A stretch of DNA of 64,000 nucleotides from Sporosarcina sp. P32b (GTDB lineage: Bacteria; Bacillota; Bacilli; Bacillales_A; Planococcaceae): contig NZ_PDZB01000017.1 of NCBI RefSeq assembly GCF_002743335.1, positions 1 to 64,000 of the forward strand, written 5' to 3'. The notes beneath the pieces are model-generated. The model saw only the letters and a list, made by a program, of their open reading frames with translations. It had not been told where the DNA came from and did no database searches. The number at the start of each line of letters is the position of its first letter. Positions within the stretch are counted from its first letter, which is position 1. A program made the translations under genes and the position numbers. This document shows, one piece after another, positions 34,924-44,782 of the stretch.

Positions 34924-35727
34924 ATGCAAAAAATGATCACGATTCGTTCTGGGGGACATAATTTATCCGGTGCACTGCATCTGCCTGAATATAGAAAAGA
35001 AGCCATACCATTACTTGTATTTGTTCATGGGTTTGTAGGCAGTAAAGTAGGGGAACACCGTCTGTTTGTTAAAGCTGCACGATATTTTACGGAGCGTGGA
35101 TATGGGGTATTCCGCTTTGATTTTAGCGGTTGTGGTGAAAGTGATGGAGATTATGCTGGTGTAACAGTAACGAACCAATTGAAGGAAGTGCAGGATGTGG
35201 TCGATTATCTAAGCTCAATAAGAGGGATAGATCAACACCGCATTACGCTAGTTGGGCACAGTCTTGGTGGAGCTGTTGCATCGCTCACAGCGGCAAGCGA
35301 TACTAGAATTAAACAATTAATTCTCTGGTCGCCAGTAGGTAAACCTTACGAAGATATTACTGGGATTCTTGGACCGAAAGCGGTTCATGAAATTGCCAGA
35401 CATGGCAGTCATGACTACCATGGGTTTATGATCAGTCAAACGTTCCTGAAAGATTTGAAAAAACACCAGCCTCTTAAAGCAGTTCGCTCATTTACAGGGC
35501 CAGTGCATATTATTCATGCAAAGGAAGATGAGCAAATTCCGAAAGAACATGCGGTGCGCTATGCTAATTCACTCAATAAACGTGTAGATACAAGACATGT
35601 GTTTGAACAGTATATCGACAAAGCAGATCATACATTCTCCGGTTATTCATTCGAAGATGAACTGTTCGACAAAAGTTTAGCTTGGCTCGAAGGTAATCCA
35701 GTAGAAAATTTAGTGTCGCAAACATAA
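34924..35727 (+). CDS. alpha/beta hydrolase (esterase/peptidase-like)
   Basis: A 267-residue alpha/beta hydrolase. LLVFVHGFVGSKVGEHRLF gives the oxyanion hole, FRFDFSGCGESDGDY follows, and LVGHSLGGAVA carries the catalytic Ser113. An acid near HAKEDEQIP and the histidine in KADHTFSGYS complete the triad. It resembles the cinnamoyl/feruloyl esterase-like serine hydrolases of bacilli; the substrate is unknown. The start is ATG 34924 behind CAGGAG and downstream of a good promoter. Confidence 0.85.
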   Translation: MQKMITIRSGGHNLSGALHLPEYRKEAIPLLVFVHGFVGSKVGEHRLFVKAARYFTERGYGVFRFDFSGCGESDGDYAGVTVTNQLKEVQDVVDYLSSIRGIDQHRITLVGHSLGGAVASLTAASDTRIKQLILWSPVGKPYEDITGILGPKAVHEIARHGSHDYHGFMISQTFLKDLKKHQPLKAVRSFTGPVHIIHAKEDEQIPKEHAVRYANSLNKRVDTRHVFEQYIDKADHTFSGYSFEDELFDKSLAWLEGNPVENLVSQT

Positions 35728-35737
35728 AATCGTAAAA

Positions 35738-35774
35738 ATCTCCCGCACAGTATACACGTGGCGGGAGTTTTTTT
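35738..35774 (+). terminator. rho-independent terminator
   Basis: CTCCCGC/GCGGGAG with a seven-T tail. Confidence 0.85.
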
Positions 35775-35781
35775 ATGAAAA

Positions 35782-35830
35782 TAAAAAGGCGGGCTGCCTG
35801 ATCCGTTTCCGCGGATTGGCAGCCCTAATT
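35782..35830 (-). terminator. superoxide dismutase gene terminator
   Basis: GGGCTGCC/GGCAGCCC with an inner ATCCG/CGGAT stem. The T run is on the minus strand. Confidence 0.85.
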
Positions 35831-35873
35831 TTGGAATGTAGGGTAAAACTGGAGATAAGGAAAAGAGAAAAAA

Positions 35874-36500
35874 TTAAGTTGCTGCTGTTTTAGCAGCTTG
35901 GATGAAACGCTCATTCACAATGTCCCAGTCCACAGTGTGCCACCAATTTTGTACAAATTCGGGGCGGCGGTTCTGGTATGACAAATAATAAGCGTGTTCC
36001 CATACATCAATGACTAGTAATGGGGTTTTTCCATCTTTCAATGGTGTATCCTGGTTTGGCGTGCTCATGACTTCTAACTCGCCGTCAGTAAGCACCAACC
36101 AGCCGTAACCACTACCAAAGCGACTGATTGCCGCTTTTGACAAGACATCTTGGAAATTATCGAAGGAATTAAAATACTTTTCGATTTCCCGTTTAATATC
36201 TGCTGATGGTTCACCTTTACTTTTTGGCGTCATGGATTCCCAGAATAAGCTATGACAGTAATGTCCACCGCCGTTGTTCTGAACGGCAGTGCGAATCTCC
36301 TCGGGCACCTGACTGAGATCAGTCAGTATGGTTTCAAGAGATTGGGACTGTAACACTTCATGATTTTCCAGAGCCGCATTCAAGTTATTGACGTACGTCT
36401 GATGATGTTTGCCATGGTGGATTTCCAATGTCCGTGCATCGATATACGGTTCAAGACCGTCTACTGCATAAGGCAAATCAGGAAGAACAAATGGCTTCAA
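35874..36500 (-). CDS. superoxide dismutase, Fe/Mn family
   Basis: About 208 residues. Predicted metal ligands are His28 (EIHHGKHH), His83 (GGGHYCHSLFW), Asp165 and His169 (DVWEH). Gln150 in TPNQD is in the position used by Mn-type enzymes. Two second-sphere residues before Asp165 are Val163-Ile164, where most bacilli have Gly-Leu; the same two positions differ in the cambialistic SodM of Staphylococcus aureus. GSGYGWLV is unusual against GSGWAWLV. It removes superoxide. The start is TTG 36500 behind GGAGGTG, and the frame beyond it has no ribosome site. Two MntR-like palindromes lie 38-72 bases upstream. Confidence 0.9.
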   Translation of the reverse strand: MKPFVLPDLPYAVDGLEPYIDARTLEIHHGKHHQTYVNNLNAALENHEVLQSQSLETILTDLSQVPEEIRTAVQNNGGGHYCHSLFWESMTPKSKGEPSADIKREIEKYFNSFDNFQDVLSKAAISRFGSGYGWLVLTDGELEVMSTPNQDTPLKDGKTPLLVIDVWEHAYYLSYQNRRPEFVQNWWHTVDWDIVNERFIQAAKTAAT

Positions 36501-36537
36501 ATTTTCACCTCCAAAGAAACGATGAGAAACTATAAAA

Positions 36538-36572
36538 GTTTCCCTAAGGAAATAATGTTTCCTTAAGGAAAC
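36538..36572 (-). promoter_or_regulatory. two tandem MntR-like operators
   Basis: GTTTCCCTAAGGAAA (36538-36552) and GTTTCCTTAAGGAAAC (36557-36572, a perfect palindrome) lie 19 bases apart in the leader or promoter of the superoxide dismutase gene. The core TTTnCCTTAAGGAAA is close to the manganese-responsive MntR box of B. subtilis mntH. The resemblance is from memory. Confidence 0.6.
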
Positions 36573-36754
36573 ATTAATAAAGAAATGAAAGAAACGCAAG
36601 GCTTTTATGGGAAATAAACCAAAAATAAATCTAAAGAACTACTAATGGTTTACTTGTAAATCGTAATCAATGAAGAAATTTTTATGATTTTCTAGTTAGC
36701 AAGTTTACCTATTTTTCAGGAAGGGAATAGTTCTATAAAGCGAGGGGTGCCAAT

Positions 36755-38692
36755 ATGTTTAAGTCTATAAATGTTTTCATTATGATTCTATGTAGTATGA
36801 CCGTTATGATTAACCATTCTGTTAGTAAAGCCGCTGAGACAACAGGCACAATTAGTGTCGTGTCGTTTGACGGCTTAGGATATGAGGATGCACAACGTTA
36901 CATAAGCAAAGGAGTCATGTCGAATTTAGAAAATTTTCAGCAACAAGGAGCTTATGCTACAGATTTTGTTACCGTTACACCGTCTTTGACTGCCCCTTCA
37001 CATGCAGCAATGTCTACTGGTGCTAGACCTTCAAAGACAGGAATTGTCAGTAATCAGTATCATTCATTAGGAGAAAAAGTGAAAGATGACCAAAGTGGAT
37101 TTTCACAGACGCTAGGCGTTACACCTATATGGAAAGAAGCAAGAAATCAAGGGAAAGTCACAGCTACCGTCTCCTTCCCTGACTCGAACCCTGATAACGC
37201 ATCTGCTGCTACTTACGCTGTTTATTCGGGTGGGACTTTGGCGAATTCAAAACTTCATAACTTGAAGTTTTCAGAAGTAGATGATGAACGCGTGGAACAA
37301 ATAAATGCAGGATCAATAAAAGTAGAAGAAGCAGTTATTTCATTGGATATAAAAAAATCACCTGCCAAACAATTATATATTTTGCGAACAGATGATAAAG
37401 AATCGAAATATTATATATCAATGGATAGAAAAAATATGGGAGAAGAAGTATCACCTAATGATTGGATTGCTGTCGCACTGAACTTACATGGTTTTGATAG
37501 TGCAGGATTTTATGTGAAACTAAAAGGAGATCCCGAGAACAAAGAAGAACTTCAGTTATTTCAAGGGACTGTGATGGGCGGGTTATATAGAGGACCTGGT
37601 CAATTTACAGATAAAATTCAATCAGAATTCGGATTTTATCCAGCGGCTGATGAAATAGAGGCGTTTAAAAATGGAGATATTACTAGGGAAGAATATGAAC
37701 AGGTGGGTGAACGATTCTCAAATTGGGTGACGGATGTCAGTTTTTATATTAAAGAGAACTATCAGCCCGACCTGCTGTTCTATTATTATTCTGTAGTGGA
37801 TAGTGAACTGCATGAGTTCCTATTGAGAGAACCTGCTCAACCTGGATATCAATTAGCGAATGTGTTGGAAAAAGAAGAATATGTGAACTGGGCATTTAGC
37901 CAAGCAGATCGGGCAATTGGTCGAATAAAAAATAATTTGAACCCCGACGATCATGTATTAATTATTTCCGATCATGGATTGGAGCCAATTCATACAAGAC
38001 TTTCACCAAATAGAGAATTAGAAAAGGCAGGGCTACTTGTTAAAGATCAAGAGGGAAATATTGATGAGTCTAAAACGAAAGCTTATGCAGAAGCGAGTGG
38101 AACAATTGCTCATGTTTATGTGAATATGAAAGGCAGAGAGAAAAAAGGAATTGTAAAAGAAGAAGAATATGAACAAGTAAAGAAGGAAATTGTGTCAACA
38201 TTTACTAATAAGACAGTATTTACTGCTCTTTCCCAAGATCCAAAAAAAGTAGCTCATCCTATTTTACGTTGGCTTACTAATAAAAATGAAAAGCTCGATA
38301 AGATCTATACGTATCCGAGTTTATCTGTCTTATCTAGCGTCGAGGAGTCCCAAGTATATCCATATGAGTCCGTTTGGACAGAGGATCAGGAAGGATATGC
38401 TGCATTCGATAGTAATAATAGCGGAGACGTATTTTTATCTGCTGCTCCCGGATTTTTAATGGGCAAAGACGCGAAAAATGCTGTTGAACCAACGCAGGAA
38501 TTGGGGAGTCATGGTGGAAACCCTGAGCGATCAACATTACGGCCGGTTTTATATGCATTCGGCCCTATGATTCCACCTGGCGAAATGAGCAATAGAATTA
38601 CGATGACAGATATTGCACCCAGTGTATATGAGTTATTAGGTTTACAAGTTCCAGATTTTGTGGAAGGAAAGGCAATTTGGGAGTTGAAATAA
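36755..38692 (+). CDS. secreted alkaline phosphatase superfamily enzyme (nucleotide pyrophosphatase-like)
   Basis: A 645-residue exported protein with signal peptide residues 1-27. The type I phosphodiesterase/nucleotide pyrophosphatase fold shows VVSFDGLG (first metal aspartate), TVTPSLTAPSHAAMSTG (nucleophile threonine region), DSELHEFLL, IISDHGLEPIH, and a final ELGSHGGNPE with a metal histidine before DIAPSVYELLGL. An inserted domain occupies about residues 165-300. It probably cleaves phosphodiesters or phosphate esters outside the cell. No Pho box was found. ATG 36755 follows GAGGGG; terminator at 38743. Confidence 0.85.
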   Translation: MFKSINVFIMILCSMTVMINHSVSKAAETTGTISVVSFDGLGYEDAQRYISKGVMSNLENFQQQGAYATDFVTVTPSLTAPSHAAMSTGARPSKTGIVSNQYHSLGEKVKDDQSGFSQTLGVTPIWKEARNQGKVTATVSFPDSNPDNASAATYAVYSGGTLANSKLHNLKFSEVDDERVEQINAGSIKVEEAVISLDIKKSPAKQLYILRTDDKESKYYISMDRKNMGEEVSPNDWIAVALNLHGFDSAGFYVKLKGDPENKEELQLFQGTVMGGLYRGPGQFTDKIQSEFGFYPAADEIEAFKNGDITREEYEQVGERFSNWVTDVSFYIKENYQPDLLFYYYSVVDSELHEFLLREPAQPGYQLANVLEKEEYVNWAFSQADRAIGRIKNNLNPDDHVLIISDHGLEPIHTRLSPNRELEKAGLLVKDQEGNIDESKTKAYAEASGTIAHVYVNMKGREKKGIVKEEEYEQVKKEIVSTFTNKTVFTALSQDPKKVAHPILRWLTNKNEKLDKIYTYPSLSVLSSVEESQVYPYESVWTEDQEGYAAFDSNNSGDVFLSAAPGFLMGKDAKNAVEPTQELGSHGGNPERSTLRPVLYAFGPMIPPGEMSNRITMTDIAPSVYELLGLQVPDFVEGKAIWELK

Positions 38693-38742
38693 TTATACAG
38701 CTAGAGGAATAAATATAACATTCCGCTATTTTGAATTCATTT

Positions 38743-38789
38743 AAGAAGTGCGTAGGTAGAACATTACCTATTGCACTTCTTTTGTTTTT
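38743..38789 (+). terminator. rho-independent terminator
   Basis: AAGAAGTGC and GCACTTCTT with an inner GTAGGTA/TACCTAT stem, and a TTTTG TTTTT tail. Confidence 0.75.
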
Positions 38790-38830
38790 AACAAAATACT
38801 CTTAATATATTACTTTATCAAAAAAGCATC

Positions 38831-38858
38831 TTGCGTTTAATCAGAATAAAAGTATAAT
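38831..38858 (+). promoter_or_regulatory. sigma-A promoter of the dpp-type operon
   Basis: TTGCGT-N16-TATAAT, 45 bases before the first ATP-binding gene. Confidence 0.65.
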
Positions 38859-38902
38859 AATGATTAATGAGTTATTTCAGAAAAATAGAAAAAGGTGAGC
38901 AA

Positions 38903-39928
38903 ATGAACGAGAGAAAGAAATTACTTGAAGTGAACGATTTGCAAACGACCTTTTTCACGGATTCAGGAGAAATTCCAGCAGTAGATCATGTAGACTTTTA
39001 TGTAAGAGAAGGAGAAGTCTTGGGGATTGTAGGAGAGTCAGGCTGCGGAAAGAGTGTTACTTCTTTATCTATCATGCAGTTAGTGCCAAGTCCGCCAGGG
39101 AAAATTACTGGAGGAGAAATCCTTTTTGAAGGTCAAGATCTCCTAAAGAAAACGGAAAAGGAAATGAGAGAGATTCGTGGGAATGACGTCGCGATGATTT
39201 TTCAAGAGCCCATGACGTCGTTAAATCCGCTTTTCACAATAGGCAATCAGATGTCTGAAGCTATTTCTCTTCACCAGAAAAAGTGGTCGAAAAAGCAAAT
39301 TAAGGAACGGGCAATAGAAATGTTGAAACTAGTCGGATTACCTCGCTCTGAAGAAATTATGAAAGAATATCCACACCAGTTATCCGGTGGTATGCGGCAG
39401 CGTGTCATGATTGCTATGGCGCTTGTATGTGATCCCAAAGTACTCATTGCGGATGAACCGACAACTGCACTTGATGTAACGATTCAAGCTCAAATCCTCA
39501 AATTGATGCGAGATTTAAATGAACGCATGAATACAGCGATATTACTCATTACACATGACTTAGGAGTAGTGGCTGAAACTTGTGAACGCGTTGTCGTTAT
39601 GTATGCAGGACAAGTCATTGAGGAAGCACCAACTGAAGAAATATTTGAAAATCCTTGTCACCCTTATACACGGGGATTGATCCAGTCAGTACCGGATATG
39701 CGTGATAAAAAAGATCGTCTATATTCGATTCCAGGTAATGTGCCAAAACCAGGATCCATTGATAAAGGCTGTAGATTCGCAGCAAGATGTGAAAGCGCTT
39801 TCTCTAGATGCTGGATAGAAACACCAGAATTGTACCGGAACTCCGAAAATCATCAAACGAGATGCTTCTTATATGACGAACAAGAAGGAGTGACGAATGC
39901 AAATGAACAAACCACTGTTAAGAGTTGA
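38903..39928 (+). CDS. peptide ABC transporter ATP-binding protein (DppD/OppD-like)
   Basis: A 341-residue ATPase: Walker A GESGCGKS, the dipeptide-family [13 protein letters not shown]-loop, signature [12 protein letters not shown], Walker [13 protein letters not shown], and the C-terminal [16 protein letters not shown] cysteine cluster specific to Opp/Dpp ATPases. The start is ATG 38903 with AAAGGTGAG upstream; an earlier in-frame ATG 38867 lacks a site. First gene of the five-gene importer operon, overlapping the next by 32 bases. Confidence 0.9.
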   Translation: MNERKKLLEVNDLQTTFFTDSGEIPAVDHVDFYVREGEVLGIVGESGCGKSVTSLSIMQLVPSPPGKITGGEILFEGQDLLKKTEKEMREIRGNDVAMIFQEPMTSLNPLFTIGNQMSEAISLHQKKWSKKQIKERAIEMLKLVGLPRSEEIMKEYPHQLSGGMRQRVMIAMALVCDPKVLIADEPTTALDVTIQAQILKLMRDLNERMNTAILLITHDLGVVAETCERVVVMYAGQVIEEAPTEEIFENPCHPYTRGLIQSVPDMRDKKDRLYSIPGNVPKPGSIDKGCRFAARCESAFSRCWIETPELYRNSENHQTRCFLYDEQEGVTNANEQTTVKS

Positions 39929-40922
39929 AGGGCTGAAAAAATACTTTCCGATTCGCAAAGGGCTGATTGGTAAAACAGTGGGTCATGTCAAAGCAATCGA
40001 TAATGTGTCATTTCATGTAAATGAAGGAGAGACACTTGGAATCGTAGGAGAAAGTGGTTGCGGAAAATCGACAACGGGACGAACAATTATGCAATTGCTA
40101 GAACCTACAGAGGGTGTTGTGGAATTCCAAGGAAAAGATTTAACTAAGCTCTCTGCTAATGAAATTCGAGCGGTTCGTCGAGATATCCAAATGGTCTTCC
40201 AAGATCCTTATGCATCATTAAATCCTCGTCATACAATCGGCAAAATTTTAGAAGAACCATTGATTGTTCATGGTGGTGGCAGTGCAAAGGATCGCCGCAA
40301 AAAAGTAGTAGAGTTTTTAAGGATTGTCGGTTTGAGTGAATACCACGCAAAACGTTATCCTCATCAATTCAGTGGGGGCCAGCGTCAGCGTATTGGTATA
40401 GCTCGTGCTTTGATGACGAATCCCAAGTTAATTATTGCAGATGAGCCGGTGTCTGCGCTTGACGTATCCATTCAAGCGCAAGTATTGAACTTAATGCAGG
40501 ATTTACAAAAGGAATTTAACTTGACCTATATCTTCATTGCACATGACCTGGGAGTTGTACGCCATATCAGTGATCGTGTGGCAGTCATGTACTTGGGGAA
40601 AATTGTGGAGATTACAGAGAGTGAAGAGCTTTATGCAAACCCCCTCCATCCTTACACACAGGCGTTATTGTCTGCGGTACCTGTACCAGATCCGAATTAT
40701 AAAAAGGAACAAATCATTATTGAAGGGGATATGCCAAGTCCAGCGAATCCACCAAGCGGTTGTGCATTCCACACTCGCTGTCCTTTCAAAATGGATGTGT
40801 GTACGAAAATAACTCCTGTATTAGCAGAGGAGAAAACTGGTCATTCTGTTGCTTGCCATCTTTATACTGCGGAAGGCAACGATGATATAGAAAGAAAAAA
40901 ACAATTGGAGGGATCTGTATGA
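39897..40922 (+). CDS. peptide ABC transporter ATP-binding protein (DppF/OppF-like)
   Basis: A 341-residue partner ATPase: [57 protein letters not shown], and the C-terminal [15 protein letters not shown] cluster. It would form a heterodimer with the preceding ATPase under the two permeases. ATG 39897 is behind GAAGGAG. Its stop overlaps the binding-protein ATG (ATGA). Confidence 0.9.
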   Translation: MQMNKPLLRVEGLKKYFPIRKGLIGKTVGHVKAIDNVSFHVNEGETLGIVGESGCGKSTTGRTIMQLLEPTEGVVEFQGKDLTKLSANEIRAVRRDIQMVFQDPYASLNPRHTIGKILEEPLIVHGGGSAKDRRKKVVEFLRIVGLSEYHAKRYPHQFSGGQRQRIGIARALMTNPKLIIADEPVSALDVSIQAQVLNLMQDLQKEFNLTYIFIAHDLGVVRHISDRVAVMYLGKIVEITESEELYANPLHPYTQALLSAVPVPDPNYKKEQIIIEGDMPSPANPPSGCAFHTRCPFKMDVCTKITPVLAEEKTGHSVACHLYTAEGNDDIERKKQLEGSV

Positions 40923-42547
40923 GAAAAGGGAAACTGTGGTCGTTCGCGTTGATCATGCTTCTTGTCTTATCGACTGCTTTGGCAGCTTGTTCAGGCGGCG
41001 ATGATAAAGAAGGCAGTGGCGACAAGGACAAAGACGCTGCGGATAAAGGCGGCAGTGAGAACAAAACGTTAGTATTTGGACGAGGTGGAGATTCAACATC
41101 TCTTGACCCATCCCGTGTAACAGAAGGGGAAACATTTAAAGTAACAGTGAATTTATTCGAAACATTATTAAACTTTGGGGAGCAGGATACTACGGTTCAA
41201 CCGGGACTTGCTAAAGAATATGACACAAGTGAAGATGGATTGACGTATACATTCCAATTGGAAGAAGGCGTAAAATTCCATGATGGCACTGATTTTAATG
41301 CTGAAGCAGTAGTAAAGAACTTTGAGCGTTGGGCTAATGGAGATTCAGATACATTCCCATACTATAACTCTATGTTCGGTGGGTTTAAAGATGATGAAGA
41401 TCACGTAATTGAATCTGTTAAAGCAGATGGAGAATCCACAGTGATTATTACATTGAAACGTCCACAAGCGCCATTCTTGAAAAATCTGGCGATGAGTATG
41501 TTCGCTATTTCAAGTCCTGAAGCCTTTGAAAAGGGCGATGATGAGTATGAGCGTAATCCAGTAGGAACAGGTCCATTCAAGTTTGTAGAGTGGAAGCCAA
41601 ATGAAACAATTACAATTGAAAAGAACGAAGAATACTGGCAAGAGGGGTTACCAAAATTGGATCGCATTATTTTCCAAGCAATTCCTGATAACTCTGCTCG
41701 TCTGAACGCTTTACTATCTGGTGAAATTGATTTAGCAGATGGAATCAATCCTGCCGATGGAGTAAAGATTGAAGACAATGATACATTGCAGTTGTTCGAG
41801 CGTCCTTCCATGAACGTAGGGTACCTTGGATTAACAGTAACGCGTGAGCCATTTGATAAAAAAGAAGTTCGTCAGGCGATGAACTATGCTATCGATAAAC
41901 AATCAATCGTTGATTCATTCTTTGAAGGACGTGCAGAAGTAGCGAAAAATGCTATGCCATCATCTATTTCAGGTTATAACGATGATGTAGAAGATTATGC
42001 ATATGATCCTGAAAAAGCGAAAGAACTATTGAAAGAAGCAGGTCTTGAAGATGGATTCGAAATGGAGCTATGGGCTATGCCGGTTCCACGTCCATACATG
42101 CCAGACGGCACAAAAGTAGCAGAAGCAATTCAGAGCAACTTGGCTGATGTAGGTATTAAAGCAAAAATCGTTTCGTATGAGTGGGCGACTTACCTAGACA
42201 AGGCAAGCAAAGGGGAAGCAGATGCTTTCATGCTTGGTTGGACTGGGGATAATGGAGACGCAGACAACTTCCTATATGTATTGTTAGATGAAGACAATAT
42301 CGGAAGTAATAACTACACGTACTTTAAGAACGACGAAACACATAAGTTATTCCTTGAAGCACAAACAGAAGTAGACGAAGACAAGCGTATAGAGTTGTAT
42401 AAACAAGCTCAGGAAATTCTTCACGAAGAAGCTCCTTGGGTACCACTTGCACACTCCATTCCATTGTTAGGCGGAGCGAAAGAACTAACTGGTTTCGTTC
42501 CACATCCTACAGGTTCTGATTTGTTGTCAAATGTAGAATTCAAATAA
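40919..42547 (+). CDS. peptide-type ABC substrate-binding lipoprotein
   Basis: A 542-residue lipoprotein: lipobox LAAC, then an acidic Gly/Asp/Lys-rich linker, then a type II SBP fold (SBP_bac_5) with [63 protein letters not shown], and DANFLYVLL-like [11 protein letters not shown] near the end. Close to the dipeptide/oligopeptide and glutathione-type binders; the exact peptide is unknown. Coupled to the ATPase gene by a four-base overlap. A hairpin follows before the permease genes. Confidence 0.9.
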   Translation: MRKGKLWSFALIMLLVLSTALAACSGGDDKEGSGDKDKDAADKGGSENKTLVFGRGGDSTSLDPSRVTEGETFKVTVNLFETLLNFGEQDTTVQPGLAKEYDTSEDGLTYTFQLEEGVKFHDGTDFNAEAVVKNFERWANGDSDTFPYYNSMFGGFKDDEDHVIESVKADGESTVIITLKRPQAPFLKNLAMSMFAISSPEAFEKGDDEYERNPVGTGPFKFVEWKPNETITIEKNEEYWQEGLPKLDRIIFQAIPDNSARLNALLSGEIDLADGINPADGVKIEDNDTLQLFERPSMNVGYLGLTVTREPFDKKEVRQAMNYAIDKQSIVDSFFEGRAEVAKNAMPSSISGYNDDVEDYAYDPEKAKELLKEAGLEDGFEMELWAMPVPRPYMPDGTKVAEAIQSNLADVGIKAKIVSYEWATYLDKASKGEADAFMLGWTGDNGDADNFLYVLLDEDNIGSNNYTYFKNDETHKLFLEAQTEVDEDKRIELYKQAQEILHEEAPWVPLAHSIPLLGGAKELTGFVPHPTGSDLLSNVEFK

Positions 42548-42576
42548 GTAATAGGTAAATTACATGATGGAAGAAG

Positions 42577-42605
42577 AGGGAGAAGCTAGTATTCTCCCTT
42601 TCTTT
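42577..42605 (+). terminator. intra-operon hairpin
   Basis: GGGAGAA/TTCTCCC with a TTTCTTT tail, between the binding protein and the permeases. It probably lets the binding protein be made in excess. Confidence 0.7.
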
Positions 42606-42641
42606 GATTAATAAATGATAAGAGCCGGAGGGGTGAAAGAG

Positions 42642-43646
42642 TTGTTCAACTATACGATTAAGAGGCTATTACAGCTAATTCCTGTCCTGCTTGGTATGAC
42701 ATTTCTAGTTTTTATGTTGATTCGTGCAATTCCTGGTAATCCAGCACAAGTAATTTTAGGGCAACAAGCAACAAAAGAAGCGGTGGAAGCCTTGACGATC
42801 AAGCTAGGTCTTGATCAACCATGGTATACACAATATTTCAGTTATCTTGGTGGTATTTTAAAAGGTGATTTAGGCGAATCCATGCGTACGCGACTACCTG
42901 TGGCGGATGAAGTTTGGCCGTATTTAGCAGCTACATTGGAATTGGCATTATTTGCGATGATTATCGCGGTCGTTGTAGGGATTAATGCAGGAATTATTTC
43001 TGCTTGGTTCCAGAACTCATGGTTTGATTATTCAGCGATGGTATTGGCACTGGTCGGTGTCTCCATGCCTATTTTCTGGTTGGGGTTAATGGGGCAGTGG
43101 GCATTTGCGATTGAGTTGCAATGGTTGCCGACAACTGGACGTGAAAATGTTCGTGATCCCGTATCCGCCATAACCAATTTATACATAATTGATACGCTCA
43201 TCCAAGGCAGGTTTGATCAATTATGGGTAGTCATCAAACATTTGATCTTACCAGGGCTAGCGCTTGCAACGATTCCTATGGCAATTATTGCCCGGATGAC
43301 GCGCTCGAGCATGCTAGAAGTGATGCGTTCCGACTATATTCGAACAGCACGGGCAAAGGGTCAGAAAATGTTTTGGGTAGTGTATAAGCACGCGTTAAAA
43401 AATGCAATCATTCCTGTTTTGACAGTGATCGGTTTGCAAATTGGTCTACTCCTTGGTGGAGCTATTCTGACGGAAACGATCTTCGCTTGGCCTGGAATTG
43501 GACGCTATATCTATGATGCGATCAACTTTAGAGATTATCCTGTTATTCAATCAGGCATTCTCATCGTGGCATTTATCTTTGTCATGATTAATCTGATCGT
43601 CGATTTACTATATGGACTGATCGATCCGAGGATTAAGTATGATTGA
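42642..43646 (+). CDS. peptide ABC transporter permease (DppB/OppB-like)
   Basis: About 335 residues, six helices. FNYTIKRLLQLIPVLLGMTF is the typical first helix, then IPGNPAQVILGQQATKEAVE, and the EAA loop RAKGQKMFWVVYKHALKNAI-type segment that contacts the ATPase. The start is TTG 42642 with GGAGGGGTG upstream; an ATG at 42615 has no site and breaks the family's usual start. Overlaps the next permease frame by the end only. Confidence 0.9.
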   Translation: MFNYTIKRLLQLIPVLLGMTFLVFMLIRAIPGNPAQVILGQQATKEAVEALTIKLGLDQPWYTQYFSYLGGILKGDLGESMRTRLPVADEVWPYLAATLELALFAMIIAVVVGINAGIISAWFQNSWFDYSAMVLALVGVSMPIFWLGLMGQWAFAIELQWLPTTGRENVRDPVSAITNLYIIDTLIQGRFDQLWVVIKHLILPGLALATIPMAIIARMTRSSMLEVMRSDYIRTARAKGQKMFWVVYKHALKNAIIPVLTVIGLQIGLLLGGAILTETIFAWPGIGRYIYDAINFRDYPVIQSGILIVAFIFVMINLIVDLLYGLIDPRIKYD

Positions 43647-43663
43647 GGAAGGAGGAACAGTTC

Positions 43664-44560
43664 ATGTCAGAATTTACGCCTAAGGTAGACGGAGTAGCAG
43701 AAGCAAAATTAGAAAAAACAACAGGACCTTGGCGGGAAGCTTGGGTAGGTTTTCGCAAAAGTAAAGTAGCGGTCGTAGGCGCAGTCATTGTGATATTCTT
43801 TATCCTACTTGCGCTCTTCGGTCCTCTTGTCACTAAAGAAGGCATCAACGAACAATTAATGACGGATCGACTGCAACCTCCTTCTTCGGAATACTGGTTT
43901 GGAACGGATGACTTCGGCCGTGATATTTTCTCACGCATTATCCACGGTGCGCGTATTTCGTTATCAGTTGGATTCTTCTCGGTAGTGGGTTCGATTGTTG
44001 TGGGGAGTTTCCTTGGTATTATTGCTGGTTATTACGGGCGCTGGATTGATACGATTATTTCTAGGATATTCGATATTATGCTCGCATTCCCTTCCATTTT
44101 ATTGGCGATTGCGATTGTATCGGTATTGGGGCCAAGTTTACGTAACGCGTTAATTGCTATTGCAATCATTAACGTACCGAACTTCGGACGATTAATACGA
44201 TCTAAAGTGTTGAGCATAAAAGAGGATGAATATATTACAGCGGCAAAAGCAATTGGGATGAAAGATTTCAGGATCCTGTTTTCGCATATTTTACCTAACT
44301 CAATGGCGCCTGTTATCGTACAAGGTACATTGGCGATTGCTACAGCTATCTTAGAAGCGGCAGCACTTGGATTCCTAGGATTAGGCGCTGAAGCTCCTTA
44401 TCCAGAGTGGGGGAAGATGTTAGCTGACTCTAAAGATTATTTGCAGAATGCCCCATGGACAATGATTTTCCCTGGGCTTGCCATTATGTTGACGGTGTTG
44501 GGCTTTAACTTGATGGGTGACGGGTTACGTGATGCATTGGATCCGAAAATGAAAAGTTAG
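43664..44560 (+). CDS. peptide ABC transporter permease (DppC/OppC-like)
   Basis: About 298 residues. PWREAWVGFRKSKVAVVGAV precedes the first helix (OppC_N), then WFGTDDFGRDIFSRIIHGAR and the EAA loop AAKAIGMKDFRILFSHILPN. The start is ATG 43664 with GGAAGGAGG upstream; an ATG at 43643 lacks a site. Last gene of the operon, followed by a strong terminator. Confidence 0.9.
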   Translation: MSEFTPKVDGVAEAKLEKTTGPWREAWVGFRKSKVAVVGAVIVIFFILLALFGPLVTKEGINEQLMTDRLQPPSSEYWFGTDDFGRDIFSRIIHGARISLSVGFFSVVGSIVVGSFLGIIAGYYGRWIDTIISRIFDIMLAFPSILLAIAIVSVLGPSLRNALIAIAIINVPNFGRLIRSKVLSIKEDEYITAAKAIGMKDFRILFSHILPNSMAPVIVQGTLAIATAILEAAALGFLGLGAEAPYPEWGKMLADSKDYLQNAPWTMIFPGLAIMLTVLGFNLMGDGLRDALDPKMKS

Positions 44561-44601
44561 GCTATGTTTTTTGACTGATATAATCCAGGTACTGATAGTG
44601 G

Positions 44602-44643
44602 ATGGAGGAGAGTCTTATTTACAGACTCTCCTCCATCTTTTTT
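44602..44643 (+). terminator. operon terminator
   Basis: ATGGAGGAGAGTC/GACTCTCCTCCAT with a TTTTTTT tail. Confidence 0.9.
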
Positions 44644-44782
44644 TGAATACTAATAGTAGTAATTTACAAATGAGTTATTTAGTTAATTTTCATACCAGTG
44701 ATCAACCATTTTTTAACCAGTTTATTTAGGCTAGAATAAGGGAAAGATTATAACAAATTGGATTTGAAAAGAGGTGGAGACA

